In this document: one piece after another, positions 17,043 to 26,121 of the stretch
Position numbering within the stretch: the first letter of the stretch is position 1
How the letters are laid out: each line of letters opens with the position of its first letter
From: Agromyces intestinalis
GTDB taxonomy: Bacteria > Actinomycetota > Actinomycetes > Actinomycetales > Microbacteriaceae
Assembly (NCBI RefSeq): GCF_008365295.1
Contig: NZ_CP043505.1
Span: 806,001-870,000 of the forward strand
Reading direction: 5' to 3'
DNA: 64,000 bases
Notes under the pieces: generated by a model
Told to the model about the DNA's origin: nothing
The model's database searches: none
Seen by the model: the letters and a program-made list of their open reading frames with translations, nothing else
Made by a program: the position numbers and the translations under genes

Positions 17043-17097
17043 CCCGGCAGTCTACGAACGCGACCCGAAAGAATCCCGAGGAAGCCTCGGCTCGCCG

Positions 17098-18084
17098 CTA
17101 CTCGCCCGGGTAGCGCAACCCGATCTGCTCGCGCACCTCGTCGAGGGTGCCCATGATGGCGACCGACTCGGCCGTCGGCAGGATCGAACCGCCGTCGAGC
17201 TCGCCCGCGGCCACGAGCTGCTCAGCCGCGGCGGCTTGGTAGTGCATGCCTCGACCGGTCACCTCGGACACGTACTCCTCGAGCACGGTGCCGTCGGCCG
17301 CGACGACCCGGAACGACGTCGGCGTGTACCAGACCCCGTCGATGTCGATGCGGGCCAGGGTGCCGAGGACGGTCGCCGTGTTCGGCCCCTTCGACTCGCT
17401 CGCCGACAGCGTGGCGGCGATGCGACCGCCGTCGTAGCCGAATACGGTGGCGATCTGCGCGTCGGCGCCGGTCGACTTGAACGTCGCCGTCGACTGGATG
17501 GTCAGCGGCGCGCCGAACAGGTCCCACGAGAACGAGATCGGGTAGATGCCGAGGTCGAGCAGCGCGCCGCCGCCGAGCTCGAGCGCGTTGATGCGGTGGG
17601 CCGGATCGTCGGAGAGCTTCTGGGTGTGGTCGGCGATGAGCGTGCGCACCTCGCCCAGGGTGCCCGCCGCGATGATCTCGCGGATGCGGAGCATGTGCGG
17701 CAGGTACCTGGTCCACATCGCCTCGAGCGCGAGCACGCCGTGCTCGGCCGCGAGGTCGGCGATGCGTTGCGCCTCGACGGCGTTGAGGGCGAACGGCTTC
17801 TCGATCAGCACGTGCTTGCCGGCCCGGATGGCGATCTCGGCGTTCGCGGCGTGCAGCGGATGCGGCGTCGAGACGTACACGATGTCGACCTCGGGGTCGG
17901 CGGCCAGCGCTTCATAGCTGCCGTGCACGTTCGTGATGCCGAACTCGGCGGCGAATGCCTGCGCCGACTCGACGCGCCGCGAGCCCACGGCCCGCACGTC
18001 GAAGCCGTTCAGCTTCAGGTCGCTCGTGAACATGTGCGCGATGCCGCCCGTGGCGAGAATGCCCCAGCGAAGTCCGTCGGTCAT
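17098..18084 (-). CDS. Gfo/Idh/MocA-family NAD(P)-dependent oxidoreductase
   Basis: A 328-residue protein with a Rossmann start (LRWGILATGGIAHMFTSDL), the YVSTPHPLHAANAEIAIRAG segment, and the hallmark GKHVLIEKPFALN with the conserved Lys. The second domain has WTRYLPHMLRIREII and GGGALLDLGIYPISFSW, whose Asp and Tyr replace the EKP partner His in many members. Such enzymes act on sugars, inositols or trans-dihydrodiols. It is monocistronic, upstream of dacB on the same strand. The substrate cannot be told. Confidence 0.88.
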   Translation of the reverse strand: MTDGLRWGILATGGIAHMFTSDLKLNGFDVRAVGSRRVESAQAFAAEFGITNVHGSYEALAADPEVDIVYVSTPHPLHAANAEIAIRAGKHVLIEKPFALNAVEAQRIADLAAEHGVLALEAMWTRYLPHMLRIREIIAAGTLGEVRTLIADHTQKLSDDPAHRINALELGGGALLDLGIYPISFSWDLFGAPLTIQSTATFKSTGADAQIATVFGYDGGRIAATLSASESKGPNTATVLGTLARIDIDGVWYTPTSFRVVAADGTVLEEYVSEVTGRGMHYQAAAAEQLVAAGELDGGSILPTAESVAIMGTLDEVREQIGLRYPGE

Positions 18085-18188
18085 GCGCTCAGCCTACTGA
18101 GGCGAGAGCGCGCTTCGTCGCGTCTGGTCGGGCACACCTCGCGCCCGGCATGACGAAGGGCCCCGACTCGCGTCGAGGCCCTCGGAGG

Positions 18189-18264
18189 TGGAGCCGCCTG
18201 AGGGAATCGAACCCTCGACCTATTCATTACGAGTGAATCGCTCTGCCGACTGAGCTAAGGCGGC
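18189..18264 (-). tRNA. tRNA-Thr (anticodon CGT)
   Basis: The reverse strand reads GCCGCCTTAGCTCAGTCGGC and folds as a cloverleaf. The anticodon arm is ATTCA-CTCGTAA-TGAAT (anticodon CGT), the T arm contains GGTTCGATTCC, and the acceptor stem closes GCCGCCT/AGGCGGC. A discriminator T and encoded CCA (18189-18191) follow. Confidence 0.95.
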
Positions 18265-18331
18265 GTGGCACCCGTTGCCGGATGGCACGATCACCAATCA
18301 TAGCGGGTTTCGCGAGCGCCTCAGAACGCGC

Positions 18332-19867
18332 TCAGCAGTGCGGATCCTCTGCGGGGACGACGCCGTCGATGAGGAACCGCTCGACCGCGTCGTTCACGCA
18401 CGCATTCGACTTGTTGTAGGCGGTGTGACCCTCGCCGTCGTAGCTGACGAGCACGCCGCTTTCGAGCTGGTCGGCCAGCGACACCGCCCACTCGTACGGG
18501 GTCGCGGGGTCGCCGGTGGTGCCGACCACCAGGATCGGCGGCGCGCCCTCGGCGTGGATCGGCTGGCGCACGGCCTCGCTCGGCACCGGCCAGTCGATGC
18601 AGCTCAGGTCGCCGAACCCGAAGTACGGACCGATCACGGGTGCGGCCGCGGCGACCTCGGCGGCGCGCTCACGCATCACGGCGACGTCGTCTTGGTACTC
18701 GTAGTCGAGGCAGTTGATCGAGATGAACGCCTCGGTCGAATTGTCGAGATAGGTGCCGTCGGGTTCGCGGCCGTTGTAGCCGTCGGCGAGTGTGAGGGCG
18801 AAGTCGGCGTCGCCGAGCATCACCGAGTCGAAGAGGTCGTCGAGGTAGCTCCACGCGCTGGGGCTGTACAGCGGGTAGACGATCGCCGTGATGAACGTGT
18901 CGGCGCCGACCAGCCGACCGTCGCTGCCCTGCAGAGGGCTCTGATCGAGCGAGGCGATCAGCCGCGAGATCTCGCCCATCGCCGAGTCGGCCGACCCGCC
19001 GAACGGGCAGTCGGCTGCAGCGAGGCAGCTCTCGAGGTATGCGCGCAACGCCTGCTCGAACCCGATCGCCTGCCCGATCGTGACCTCGTGCTCGCTGAGC
19101 GACGGGTCGATCGCGCCGTCGAGCACGAGTCGACCCGCCCGCTCGGGGTAGAGCTCGGCGTACGTCGCGCCGAGGAACGTGCCGTACGAGTAGCCGAGGT
19201 AGTTGAGCTCGTCATCGCCGAGCACTGCGCGGAGCAGGTCGAGGTCGCGCGCGGCGCTCACGGTATCGACCTCGGCGAGCAGCGGCCCGGTGTTCCGCTC
19301 GCACGCCGCGCCGAAGTCGGTCTGCGCCTGGCGCACCTCGTCGATCCACTCGTCACTGCCGCGCTCGGCCGAGGTGATGCCGTAGAGGTACTCGTCCATG
19401 CCGGCCGCGTCCAAGCATGCGACCGCCGACGACCGCCCGACCCCGCGCGGGTCGAACCCGACGATGTCGAATCGCTCCTGCAGGGCCTGGCCGACCGCGT
19501 AGTCGAGCGAGTCCGTGATGAAGTCGTAGCCCGAGCCGCCCGGGCCGCCGGGGTTGACCAGCAGCGACCCGATGCGGTCGCCCGTGGCGACGTGTCGTAC
19601 GAGTGCGAGCTCGACCTCGCCGGCATCGGGGTCGTCCCAGTCGAGCGGCGCGATCGCGGTCGTGCAGCCCATACGGTCGCCGCACTGCTCCCAGGTGAGG
19701 GTCTGGTGGTAGAACCGCTCCAGCGGCGGCTCGACCTGTTCGTTCGTCGGCGACGAGGTGTGCGGCGGCTGCGGGGTGAAGGGGTTCACGCACCCCGTGA
19801 AGGCGAGGGTCGCGGCGATGAGCGTCGCACATGCTGCCGCGATGCGAAGGGGTCGGTGGCTTCGCAT
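18332..19867 (-). CDS. Secreted alpha/beta-hydrolase, tripeptidyl aminopeptidase (TAP-like) family lipoprotein
   Basis: A 511-residue protein whose N-terminus ends in the lipobox FTGC (Cys near residue 26). The hydrolase domain has an oxyanion segment NPGGPGGSGYDF, DPRGVGRSS and the nucleophile elbow GYSYGTFLG. The C-terminal TAP-like lid and base include ILVVGTTGDPATPYEWA (catalytic Asp) and YDGEGHTAYN (catalytic His). Streptomyces relatives release tripeptides from secreted proteins. Four or more Cys suggest disulfides. The start codon overlaps the holB stop (ATGA), so both are probably on one transcript. Confidence 0.88.
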   Translation of the reverse strand: MRSHRPLRIAAACATLIAATLAFTGCVNPFTPQPPHTSSPTNEQVEPPLERFYHQTLTWEQCGDRMGCTTAIAPLDWDDPDAGEVELALVRHVATGDRIGSLLVNPGGPGGSGYDFITDSLDYAVGQALQERFDIVGFDPRGVGRSSAVACLDAAGMDEYLYGITSAERGSDEWIDEVRQAQTDFGAACERNTGPLLAEVDTVSAARDLDLLRAVLGDDELNYLGYSYGTFLGATYAELYPERAGRLVLDGAIDPSLSEHEVTIGQAIGFEQALRAYLESCLAAADCPFGGSADSAMGEISRLIASLDQSPLQGSDGRLVGADTFITAIVYPLYSPSAWSYLDDLFDSVMLGDADFALTLADGYNGREPDGTYLDNSTEAFISINCLDYEYQDDVAVMRERAAEVAAAAPVIGPYFGFGDLSCIDWPVPSEAVRQPIHAEGAPPILVVGTTGDPATPYEWAVSLADQLESGVLVSYDGEGHTAYNKSNACVNDAVERFLIDGVVPAEDPHC

Positions 19868-21087
19868 CAGGCGGCTCCTCGGTCGGCGGTTCGGCGGATG
19901 GCGGTTACGAGCATCGCCTCGAGCGCCAGCGTGGGCTGCACGTTGCCCTCGATGCGTTCACGGGCGGTCTGGATGGCGTCGAGGGTCGCGAGGGTGCGCG
20001 CGGGCGACGCGGATGCCGCGGCGGCGGCGATCTCGTCGCGCAGTTCGAGGTTGACGAGGTCGACGCCGGCGGCGAGCTGCATCACCAGCACATCGCGGTA
20101 CAGCGAGGCGAGGTCGACGAGGATGCGGTCGATACCGTCGCGCAGGCTGCGGGTGGCCCGGCGCTTCTGGTCGTCTTCGAGGGCCTTCAGCTGGGCGCGC
20201 AGCGCGGGCGGCACCGTCTGCCCCGGCGCCAAGCCGAGCGAGCGCAGCGCGTGCTCGCGCTCTTCGGCGTCGCGGAGCTCGGTGATCGCCTTCGCGTCGT
20301 CGCCCGCGATCTCGATGAGCCGGGCGGCCGTCATGACCGCCGACGGCGTCGAGCGCACGCCGAGCGCGAGCCGCAGGGTCTCGTCGCGCCGGGCGCGGGC
20401 CTCGGGACTCGTCGCCAGCCGATGCGCCATGCCGATGTGGCTCTGCGCCTCGCGCGCGGCTCGCTCGGCGATCGCCTGGTCGACGCCGTCGCGGCGCACG
20501 AGCAGGTCGGCGACGTCGGCGATGCCCGGCACCTGCAGTCGCACCGTGCGCACGCGCGACCGGATCGTGGGAATCAGGTCGGCGTCGCTCGGCGCGCAGA
20601 GGATCCACACCGTGCGCTCGGGCGGCTCTTCGAGCTCTTTCAGCAGGAAGTTCGAGGTCTGCTCGGTCATGCGGTCGGCGTCTTCGACGATGATGACACG
20701 GTGCGTGCCGACCGACGGGGCGTAGTGCGAGCGCTTCACGATGTCGCGCACGTCGTCGCGCTTGATGATGACGCCCTCGGTCGCGAGCACCTGCAGGTCG
20801 GGGTGACTGCGCGCCTCGACCTGGATGCGGGTGGGCTCGTCGCCATCGGGATCACCCGAGATCAGCGCGGTCGCGAACGCATACGCCAGGTTCGACCGCC
20901 CCGACCCGGGCGGACCGGTGATCAACCACGAGTGGGTCATGCGCTGCGCCGAACTCGCCGGCGAGGCATCCGCATCGTCGCCGAACAGCGAAGCGGCCCC
21001 GTTCGATGTCGCCGCCGAGGCGACGGCGGCCTCGCGCAGCACCCCGATCGCCGCCGACTGGCCGGTCAGCTCGCTCCACACGCTCAC
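19867..21087 (-). CDS. holB: DNA polymerase III subunit delta'
   Basis: A 406-residue AAA+ clamp-loader subunit. The N-terminal WSELTGQSAAIGVLREA matches the family. The modified Walker A is TGPPGSGRSNLAYAFA, where Arg replaces Lys as in inactive delta' subunits. Sensor and DE-type segments include VGTHRVIIVEDADRM and NFLLKELEEPPERTVWIL, and SRVRTVRLQ is the sensor-1/SRC-like region. It loads the sliding clamp together with tau/gamma and delta. The GTG start at 21087 is 66 bp after tmk. The topA-tmk-holB order is common in actinobacteria. Confidence 0.92.
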   Translation of the reverse strand: MSVWSELTGQSAAIGVLREAAVASAATSNGAASLFGDDADASPASSAQRMTHSWLITGPPGSGRSNLAYAFATALISGDPDGDEPTRIQVEARSHPDLQVLATEGVIIKRDDVRDIVKRSHYAPSVGTHRVIIVEDADRMTEQTSNFLLKELEEPPERTVWILCAPSDADLIPTIRSRVRTVRLQVPGIADVADLLVRRDGVDQAIAERAAREAQSHIGMAHRLATSPEARARRDETLRLALGVRSTPSAVMTAARLIEIAGDDAKAITELRDAEEREHALRSLGLAPGQTVPPALRAQLKALEDDQKRRATRSLRDGIDRILVDLASLYRDVLVMQLAAGVDLVNLELRDEIAAAAASASPARTLATLDAIQTARERIEGNVQPTLALEAMLVTAIRRTADRGAA

Positions 21088-21153
21088 GCGATCACGCTAC
21101 CCGGTGCCGCCGACGGCCGCCCCGGTCGGGCGGCGCCGCCCGGTCGCCGCTGC

Positions 21154-21774
21154 TCAGAGCAGCGCCTCGACGCGCTCGCGCACCGCGGCCGAGATCTCGT
21201 CGACCGGTCGGGTCGCGTCGACGACGAGGAAGCGGTCGGGTTCGGCCGCGGCCAGCTCGAGGTAGGCCGCGCGTACCCGGGCGTGGAACTCGGATGCCTC
21301 GGCCTCGAGCCGGTCGAAGCGACGCGGCGCGGCATCGAGCCGTGCCCGCGCCGCGTCCTCGTCGAGGTCGAGCAGCACCGTCAGGTCGGGGCGCAGCCCC
21401 TCGGTCGCCCACTCCGAGACGCGGCGCACCTCGTCGGGGTCGAGCACCCGCCCTGCGCCCTGGTACGCGACCGACGAGTCGATGTATCGGTCTTGCACGA
21501 CGACCTCGCCGCGGGCGAGCGCGGGCCGCACGAGCGTGGCGACGTGATGCGCCCGATCGGCGGCGTAGAGCAGCGCCTCGGCACGAGGGGCGATCTCGCC
21601 GCGGTGATGCAGCACGAGTTCGCGCACCTCGAGCCCGACGTCGGTGCCGCCGGGCTCACGGGTGCGAACGACGGTGCGCCCGAGGCCGTGCAGCCATGCC
21701 TCGAGCAGGCCGGCCTGCGTCGTCTTGCCCGAGCCGTCGCCGCCCTCGAAGGTGATGAACAGCCCGCGGCTCAC
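21154..21774 (-). CDS. tmk: Thymidylate kinase
   Basis: A 206-residue protein with the P-loop FEGGDGSGKTTQAG, TREPGGTDVG (DRX/TREP motif), the DRYIDSSVAYQGAGR segment with catalytic Arg, and LDLDEDAARAR. It phosphorylates dTMP to dTDP. The GTG start overlaps the topA stop (GTGA), so topA and tmk are translationally coupled, with holB next. Confidence 0.95.
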   Translation of the reverse strand: MSRGLFITFEGGDGSGKTTQAGLLEAWLHGLGRTVVRTREPGGTDVGLEVRELVLHHRGEIAPRAEALLYAADRAHHVATLVRPALARGEVVVQDRYIDSSVAYQGAGRVLDPDEVRRVSEWATEGLRPDLTVLLDLDEDAARARLDAAPRRFDRLEAEASEFHARVRAAYLELAAAEPDRFLVVDATRPVDEISAAVRERVEALL

Positions 21775-24584
21775 GTGGTGCTCTTCTTGGCGGGCGCCTT
21801 CTTCGCCGGGGCCTTCTTCGCCGTGGTCGCGCGCTTCGCCCGGGGCTTGGCCGGCCCCTTGTCGCGCTTGATCTGCAACAGTTCGACCGCGCGTTCGAAG
21901 GTGATCTCCTCGACCGACTCGGCCCGCGGGATGGTCGCGTTCGTCTCGCCGTCGGTGACGTACGGGCCGAACCGGCCGTCCTTCACCTTGATCGGCTTGC
22001 CGCTCACCGGGTCGGCGTCGAACTCCTTCAGAGCGCTCGACGCCCGGCGGGCGCCGTACTTCGGCTGGGCGAACAGCTCTTCGGCGCCGGCGAGGTCGAT
22101 CTCGAAGATCGCGTCCTCGCTCGGCAGTGTGCGCGTGTCGGTGCCCTTCTTCAGGTATGGACCGTAGCGGCCGTTCTGGGCGGTGATCTCGGCGCCGGAC
22201 TCGGCGTCGATGCCGACGATGCGCGGCAGGTCGAGCAGCTTGAGCGCGGTCTCGAGGTCGATCGCGTCGACCTGCATGCTCTTGAAGAGCGACGCGGTGC
22301 GCGGCTTCTCGGCAGGCGCCTTCTTCGCGGCCTTCTTGGCCGCCTTCACCGGTTGGCTCTGCGGAGCTTCGATCACCTCGCCGGTGGCGGGGTCGACGGA
22401 TGCCGCAGCACGTGCCTCGGGTTCGGATGCCTCGGGCTCGACCTCGGTGACGTACGGCCCGAACCGGCCGTCCTTCACGACGACCTGCTTGCCGTTCGCG
22501 GGGTTGAGCCCCAGCACCCGGTCGCCGACCACGGGGGCGTCGATGAGTTCGCGCGCCTTCTCAACGGTGAGCTCGTCGGGCGCCAGCCCCTCGGGCAGGT
22601 TCACCCGGCGCGGGGTCGCGTCGACCGCGGCCTCGGGGTCGACGACCTCGAGGTACGGCCCGTACTTGCCGATGCGCAGTGTGATGTCAGGGGCGACCTG
22701 CACCGAGTTGATCTCGCGGGCGTCGATGTCGCCGAGGTTGTCGACGACCTGCCGAAGGCCCCGGTGCTTGTCGCCGCCGAAGTAGAACCCGTTCAGCCAG
22801 TCGACCCGGTCGGCCTCGCCCGAGGCGATGCGGTCGAGGTCGTCTTCCATCTCGGCGGTGAAGTCGTATTCGACGAGGTCGCCGAAGTGCTCTTCGAGCA
22901 GCCGCACGACCGAGAACGCGACGAAGCTCGGAACGAGCGCCTGACCGCGCAGGGTGACGTACCCCCGGTCGAGGATCGTCGAGATGATCGACGCGAACGT
23001 CGACGGTCGGCCGATGCCGAGCTCTTCGAGCCGCTTCACGAGGCTCGCCTCGGTGAACCGAGGCGGCGGAGTCGTCTCGTGGCCCTTCGCCTCGAGCTCG
23101 GCCAGGCTGACGGCCTGCCCCTCGGCGAGGGCGGGCAGCCGGGCGTCGCCCGGGGCTTCGTCGGCGTTTCGCTCCTCATCGCGTCCCTCTTCATAGGCGG
23201 CGAGGAACCCGCGGAACGTGATCACGGTGCCGCTCGCGGTGAACTCGGCGAGCGCGCCGGCGACCTTCGCAGTCGGCTCGGCGGGGGCCGGGGCATCCGC
23301 CGCCGTCGGCCCGACTTCGAGCGTGACGGTCGCGGTGTGGCCCGTGGCATCCGCCATCTGCGAGGCGATGGTGCGCTTCCAGATCAGGTCGTACAGGCGG
23401 AACTCGCTGCCGCGCAGCTGCCCCTCGACCTCGGCGGGCGTGCGGAACACCTCGCCCGACGGGCGGATCGCCTCGTGCGCCTCTTGCGCGTTCTTCGATC
23501 GGCTCGCGTAGCTGCGGGGCTTGTCGGGCACGGTGTCGGGGCCGTACAGCTTCGACGCCTGCGCCCGCGCTGCGGCGATCGCTTGCTTCGAGAGCGAGTT
23601 CGAGTCGGTGCGCATGTAGGTGATGTAGCCGTTCTCGTAGAGCGACTGCGCCACGCGCATCGTGTCCTTGGCGCTCAGGCGCAGCTTGCGCGCGGCCTCC
23701 TGCTGCAGCGTCGACGTGGTGAAGGGCGCCGCCGGGCTGCGGCGGTACGGCTTCTGCTCGAGCTTCGAGACGCGCTTGGCGACGGTGTCGTCGCGCAGCG
23801 CCGCGGCGAGCGCGGTCGCGGTCGCTTCGTCGAGCACGGCGGCACGGCTCTTCAGCTGCCCGCGGTCGTCGAAGTCGCGGCCGGTCGCGACCCGGTCGCC
23901 GCTGAGGCGCACCAGCTTGGCCTGGAACGAGGCATCCGCGCTCGTGAAGGTGCCGACCAGATCCCAATAGGATGCCGCGACGAACGCGAGCCGCTCGCGC
24001 TCGCGGTCGACGACGAGTCGGGTCGCGGCCGACTGCACGCGGCCGGCCGAGAGGCCGGGGCCGACCTTGCGCCAGAGCACCGGCGAGACCTCGTATCCGT
24101 AGAGGCGGTCGAGGATGCGGCGGGTCTCCTGTGCGTCGACGAGCGAGGTGTCGAGTTCGCGGGTGTGGTCTTTCGCGGCGAGGATCGCGTCTTTCGTGAT
24201 CTCGTGGAACACCATGCGACGCACCGGCACCTTGGGCTTCAGCTCCTGCAGCAGGTGCCACGCGATGGCCTCGCCCTCGCGGTCTTCATCGGTGGCGAGC
24301 AGGAGTTCATCGGCGTCCTTCAGCGCCCGCTTGAGTTCGGCGACGGTCTTCTTCTTCGAGTCGCTGACCACGTAGTACGGCTCGAAGCCGTTGTCGACGT
24401 CGACCGAGAACTTCGCGAGTCCGCCGCCGCGCTTCTTGACCTCGGCGGGCAGGTTCTTCGGCTCGATGAGGTCGCGGATGTGGCCGACCGACGACAGCAC
24501 CGTGTAGCCGTCGCCCAGATATTGGGCGATCGACTTCATCTTGGTCGGCGACTCGACGATGACCAGTTTCTTCGCGCCTGACAA
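21771..24584 (-). CDS. topA: DNA topoisomerase I (type IA)
   Basis: A 937-residue enzyme. The TOPRIM domain opens KKLVIVESPTKMKSIAQYLG and includes ATDEDREGEAIAW. The active-site Tyr is in the ITYMRTDSNSLS segment at about residue 330. Instead of zinc fingers, the C-terminus has four repeats marked NGRYGPYLKKG, DGRFGPYVTDGETNA and similar, then a Lys/Ala/Pro-rich tail (KKAPAKKAPAKK), as in mycobacterial and streptomycete TopA. It relaxes negative supercoils. A TTG at 24584 preceded by AAGGAGTCTGG gives the family N-terminus; an ATG at 24692 would add a poorly conserved leader. Confidence 0.95.
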   Translation of the reverse strand: MSGAKKLVIVESPTKMKSIAQYLGDGYTVLSSVGHIRDLIEPKNLPAEVKKRGGGLAKFSVDVDNGFEPYYVVSDSKKKTVAELKRALKDADELLLATDEDREGEAIAWHLLQELKPKVPVRRMVFHEITKDAILAAKDHTRELDTSLVDAQETRRILDRLYGYEVSPVLWRKVGPGLSAGRVQSAATRLVVDRERERLAFVAASYWDLVGTFTSADASFQAKLVRLSGDRVATGRDFDDRGQLKSRAAVLDEATATALAAALRDDTVAKRVSKLEQKPYRRSPAAPFTTSTLQQEAARKLRLSAKDTMRVAQSLYENGYITYMRTDSNSLSKQAIAAARAQASKLYGPDTVPDKPRSYASRSKNAQEAHEAIRPSGEVFRTPAEVEGQLRGSEFRLYDLIWKRTIASQMADATGHTATVTLEVGPTAADAPAPAEPTAKVAGALAEFTASGTVITFRGFLAAYEEGRDEERNADEAPGDARLPALAEGQAVSLAELEAKGHETTPPPRFTEASLVKRLEELGIGRPSTFASIISTILDRGYVTLRGQALVPSFVAFSVVRLLEEHFGDLVEYDFTAEMEDDLDRIASGEADRVDWLNGFYFGGDKHRGLRQVVDNLGDIDAREINSVQVAPDITLRIGKYGPYLEVVDPEAAVDATPRRVNLPEGLAPDELTVEKARELIDAPVVGDRVLGLNPANGKQVVVKDGRFGPYVTEVEPEASEPEARAAASVDPATGEVIEAPQSQPVKAAKKAAKKAPAEKPRTASLFKSMQVDAIDLETALKLLDLPRIVGIDAESGAEITAQNGRYGPYLKKGTDTRTLPSEDAIFEIDLAGAEELFAQPKYGARRASSALKEFDADPVSGKPIKVKDGRFGPYVTDGETNATIPRAESVEEITFERAVELLQIKRDKGPAKPRAKRATTAKKAPAKKAPAKKSTT

Positions 24585-24782
24585 CCAGACTCCTTGCGAT
24601 TCGAACAGAGAGGGACGCACGTATCGACCCGCGCCCCCCAGCGGTGTGCCGTCAACCGGTGCGCGCTCGGCACCGACAGCCACACCATACACACCCTCAC
24701 CGTGAACCCCCCACGACGTTCCCCCAGCGACCGGCCCGGCGCAGACCCTTGCGGAACCGGGGAGGCGGAGGACAATAGCGGC

Positions 24783-25019
24783 ATGGACACGTCATCCACG
24801 GCCTCGTACACCGCCAAGTTGATCGACGGACCGCTCGAAGGCCGCACCGTCGCCACCGACTTCCTCGACACGGGCGACCCGCGCCCGCGCATCGAACTGA
24901 ACGCCGACGGGGGCAAGCGCTACGTGTACTCGCGCGGCGCCGGCCTCGAGTTCGACGGCGACAACTCGGCGCAGCCGACCGCGGTCGAGTACCGCTACGT
25001 CGAGACCGTCTTCGACTGA
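24783..25019 (+). CDS. Small conserved-looking protein of unknown function
   Basis: A 78-residue acidic protein, divergent from topA. It opens MDTSSTASYTAKLIDGPLEG and ends in VEYRYVETVFD. The alternating hydrophobic pattern (TAKLIDGPLEGRTVAT, RYVYSRGAGLEF) suggests a small beta barrel. GGAGG lies 13 nt before the ATG. Short tandem GAGCGGCGT(C/G) repeats follow the stop (25019-25065). I recognise no family. Confidence 0.6.
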   Translation: MDTSSTASYTAKLIDGPLEGRTVATDFLDTGDPRPRIELNADGGKRYVYSRGAGLEFDGDNSAQPTAVEYRYVETVFD

Positions 25020-25064
25020 GCGGCGTCCTCGGCTGAGCGGCGTCTTCGACTGAGCGGCGTGCGC

Positions 25065-25481
25065 TCAGTCGGTCCAGCCGGGCGGCCCGGCGCGGGCGCG
25101 AGCCTCGACCACGAGGCCGAGCACGCCGCGACGCACCGAGACGGATACGACCGGCCCGGACGTCTCGCAGCCGACGAGTTCGGCTCCCCCACGCATGGCG
25201 ACTTGCGCGGCGAGGTCGCACGGGACGCCCGGGATCGCCCCGCTCAGCGCGTCGGCGGCCGCGAGCGCGGCGGCATCGGCCGCGTTGGCCGCGCGCTGAG
25301 CCGCGATCGGCACCGCCAGCAGCGGCACGATCACCGCCGTGAGCGCCATGATTCCCGCCACGATCGCCAGCACCAGCACGGTTCCGGCTCCGCGTTCGTC
25401 GCGGCATCCGCGGTGGAATCGAGCGCGCGGCCGACGCGCCGCCGCCATGACCGTGCGCGCCCGGGCCGGGCGCGCCGTCAT
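25065..25481 (-). CDS. TadE-like pilus-locus protein (Rv3654c type)
   Basis: A 138-residue protein with an Arg-rich start, a conserved DERGAGTVLVLAIVAGIMALTAV segment forming one membrane helix, and the ANAADAAALAAADAL helix typical of the helicase/secretion neighbourhood TadE-like family. Two Cys (VPCDLAA, VGCETSG) may form a disulfide outside the cell. The ATG at 25481 overlaps the preceding stop (ATGA), preferred over the longer frame from 25565. It is the last gene of the Tad operon. Confidence 0.78.
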   Translation of the reverse strand: MTARPARARTVMAAARRPRARFHRGCRDERGAGTVLVLAIVAGIMALTAVIVPLLAVPIAAQRAANAADAAALAAADALSGAIPGVPCDLAAQVAMRGGAELVGCETSGPVVSVSVRRGVLGLVVEARARAGPPGWTD

Positions 25482-25822
25482 CGCCCGCCGTCCACGGCGC
25501 ACGACTCGCTCCGTAGTTCGATCGACGACATGAGGCCCGACCCGCCGGCCCGCAGCACCGCGCACACGAACAGCCCGTCGCGTGCAACCTCGAGCGCGGC
25601 GCCGCCCGAGACCCGGTCGGCGATGCCGGCCGCCACCTCGACCGTCTCGCCGCGCGCGAGGGCGCGCGCGGCGTCGGCCGAGGCATCCGTCAGTCGCACC
25701 TGCTGGGCGCCGAGCTGGATCGCCGCGAGGCAGGCCGCGAGCACGAGCGCGACGGCGGGCAGTGCGACCGCGAGCTCCGCGGTCGCACTGCCGCGCTCGC
25801 GGTCAGCCGACCGTGAGCGCAT
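25478..25822 (-). CDS. TadE-family pseudopilin-like protein
   Basis: A 114-residue protein with DRERGSATAELAVALPAVALVLA, the TadE signature: a short basic start followed by a hydrophobic helix with a Glu at the fifth position after a potential prepilin cleavage site. Two Cys (LFVCAVL, SESCAVD) sit near the C-terminus. TadE proteins are minor subunits of Tad/Flp pili. It overlaps the DUF4244 gene before it by 20 bp and the next gene by 4 bp. Confidence 0.8.
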   Translation of the reverse strand: MRSRSADRERGSATAELAVALPAVALVLAACLAAIQLGAQQVRLTDASADAARALARGETVEVAAGIADRVSGGAALEVARDGLFVCAVLRAGGSGLMSSIELRSESCAVDGGR

Positions 25823-26048
25823 TCCGCACGAGATCGGTCAGGATGCCGCGCACCTCGTCGCCCCGCAGGATGATGACGAGCAGTCCTGCGAAGCCGACGG
25901 CGGCCATCGTGGCCACGGCGTACTCGGCCGTCGCGGCGCCGCGGTCGCCGAGGAGGCGACGTGACGCGGCCCCGACGGCGCGCCGTGTGCGCGCTCGCGC
26001 GAGACGGGCGAGGCGCGTCCGCCTGCCGGTGGGATGGGTGGTGTGCAT
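25803..26048 (-). CDS. DUF4244 protein, probable Flp-like pilin
   Basis: An 81-residue protein: a basic leader rich in Arg, then GDRGAATAEYAVATMAAVGFAGLL, one hydrophobic helix with the Glu position of Flp pilins, and a short soluble tail. In mycobacteria the corresponding gene (Rv3656c position) is thought to encode the pilin. AGAGGAAT lies 3 nt before the ATG at 26048. A prepilin peptidase, needed to process it, is not in this window. Confidence 0.75.
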   Translation of the reverse strand: MHTTHPTGRRTRLARLARARTRRAVGAASRRLLGDRGAATAEYAVATMAAVGFAGLLVIILRGDEVRGILTDLVRNALTVG

Positions 26049-26072
26049 GTGATTCCTCTCTTCGGGTGGGTC

Positions 26073-26115
26073 GGCACGAGTTCTGGGGCACGAGTTCTGG
26101 GGCACGAGTTTCTGG
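26073..26115. repeat. 14-bp tandem repeat upstream of the pilin gene
   Basis: GGCACGAGTTCTGG occurs three times head to tail (26073, 26087, 26101; the third has one extra T). It fills most of the short gap between the TadB/TadC-like gene and the pilin gene, in the leader of the pilin coding sequence. Function unknown. Confidence 0.85.
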
Positions 26116-26121
26116 GGCCGG

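Noticed and set aside
21154..24584. topA starting at the ATG at 24692
   Set aside because: The added 36 residues are not family-like, whereas TTG at 24584 has AAGGAGT just upstream and gives the standard N-terminus.
26071..26117. Possible CRISPR array
   Set aside because: Three 14-bp units without spacers are a plain tandem repeat; no cas genes are present.
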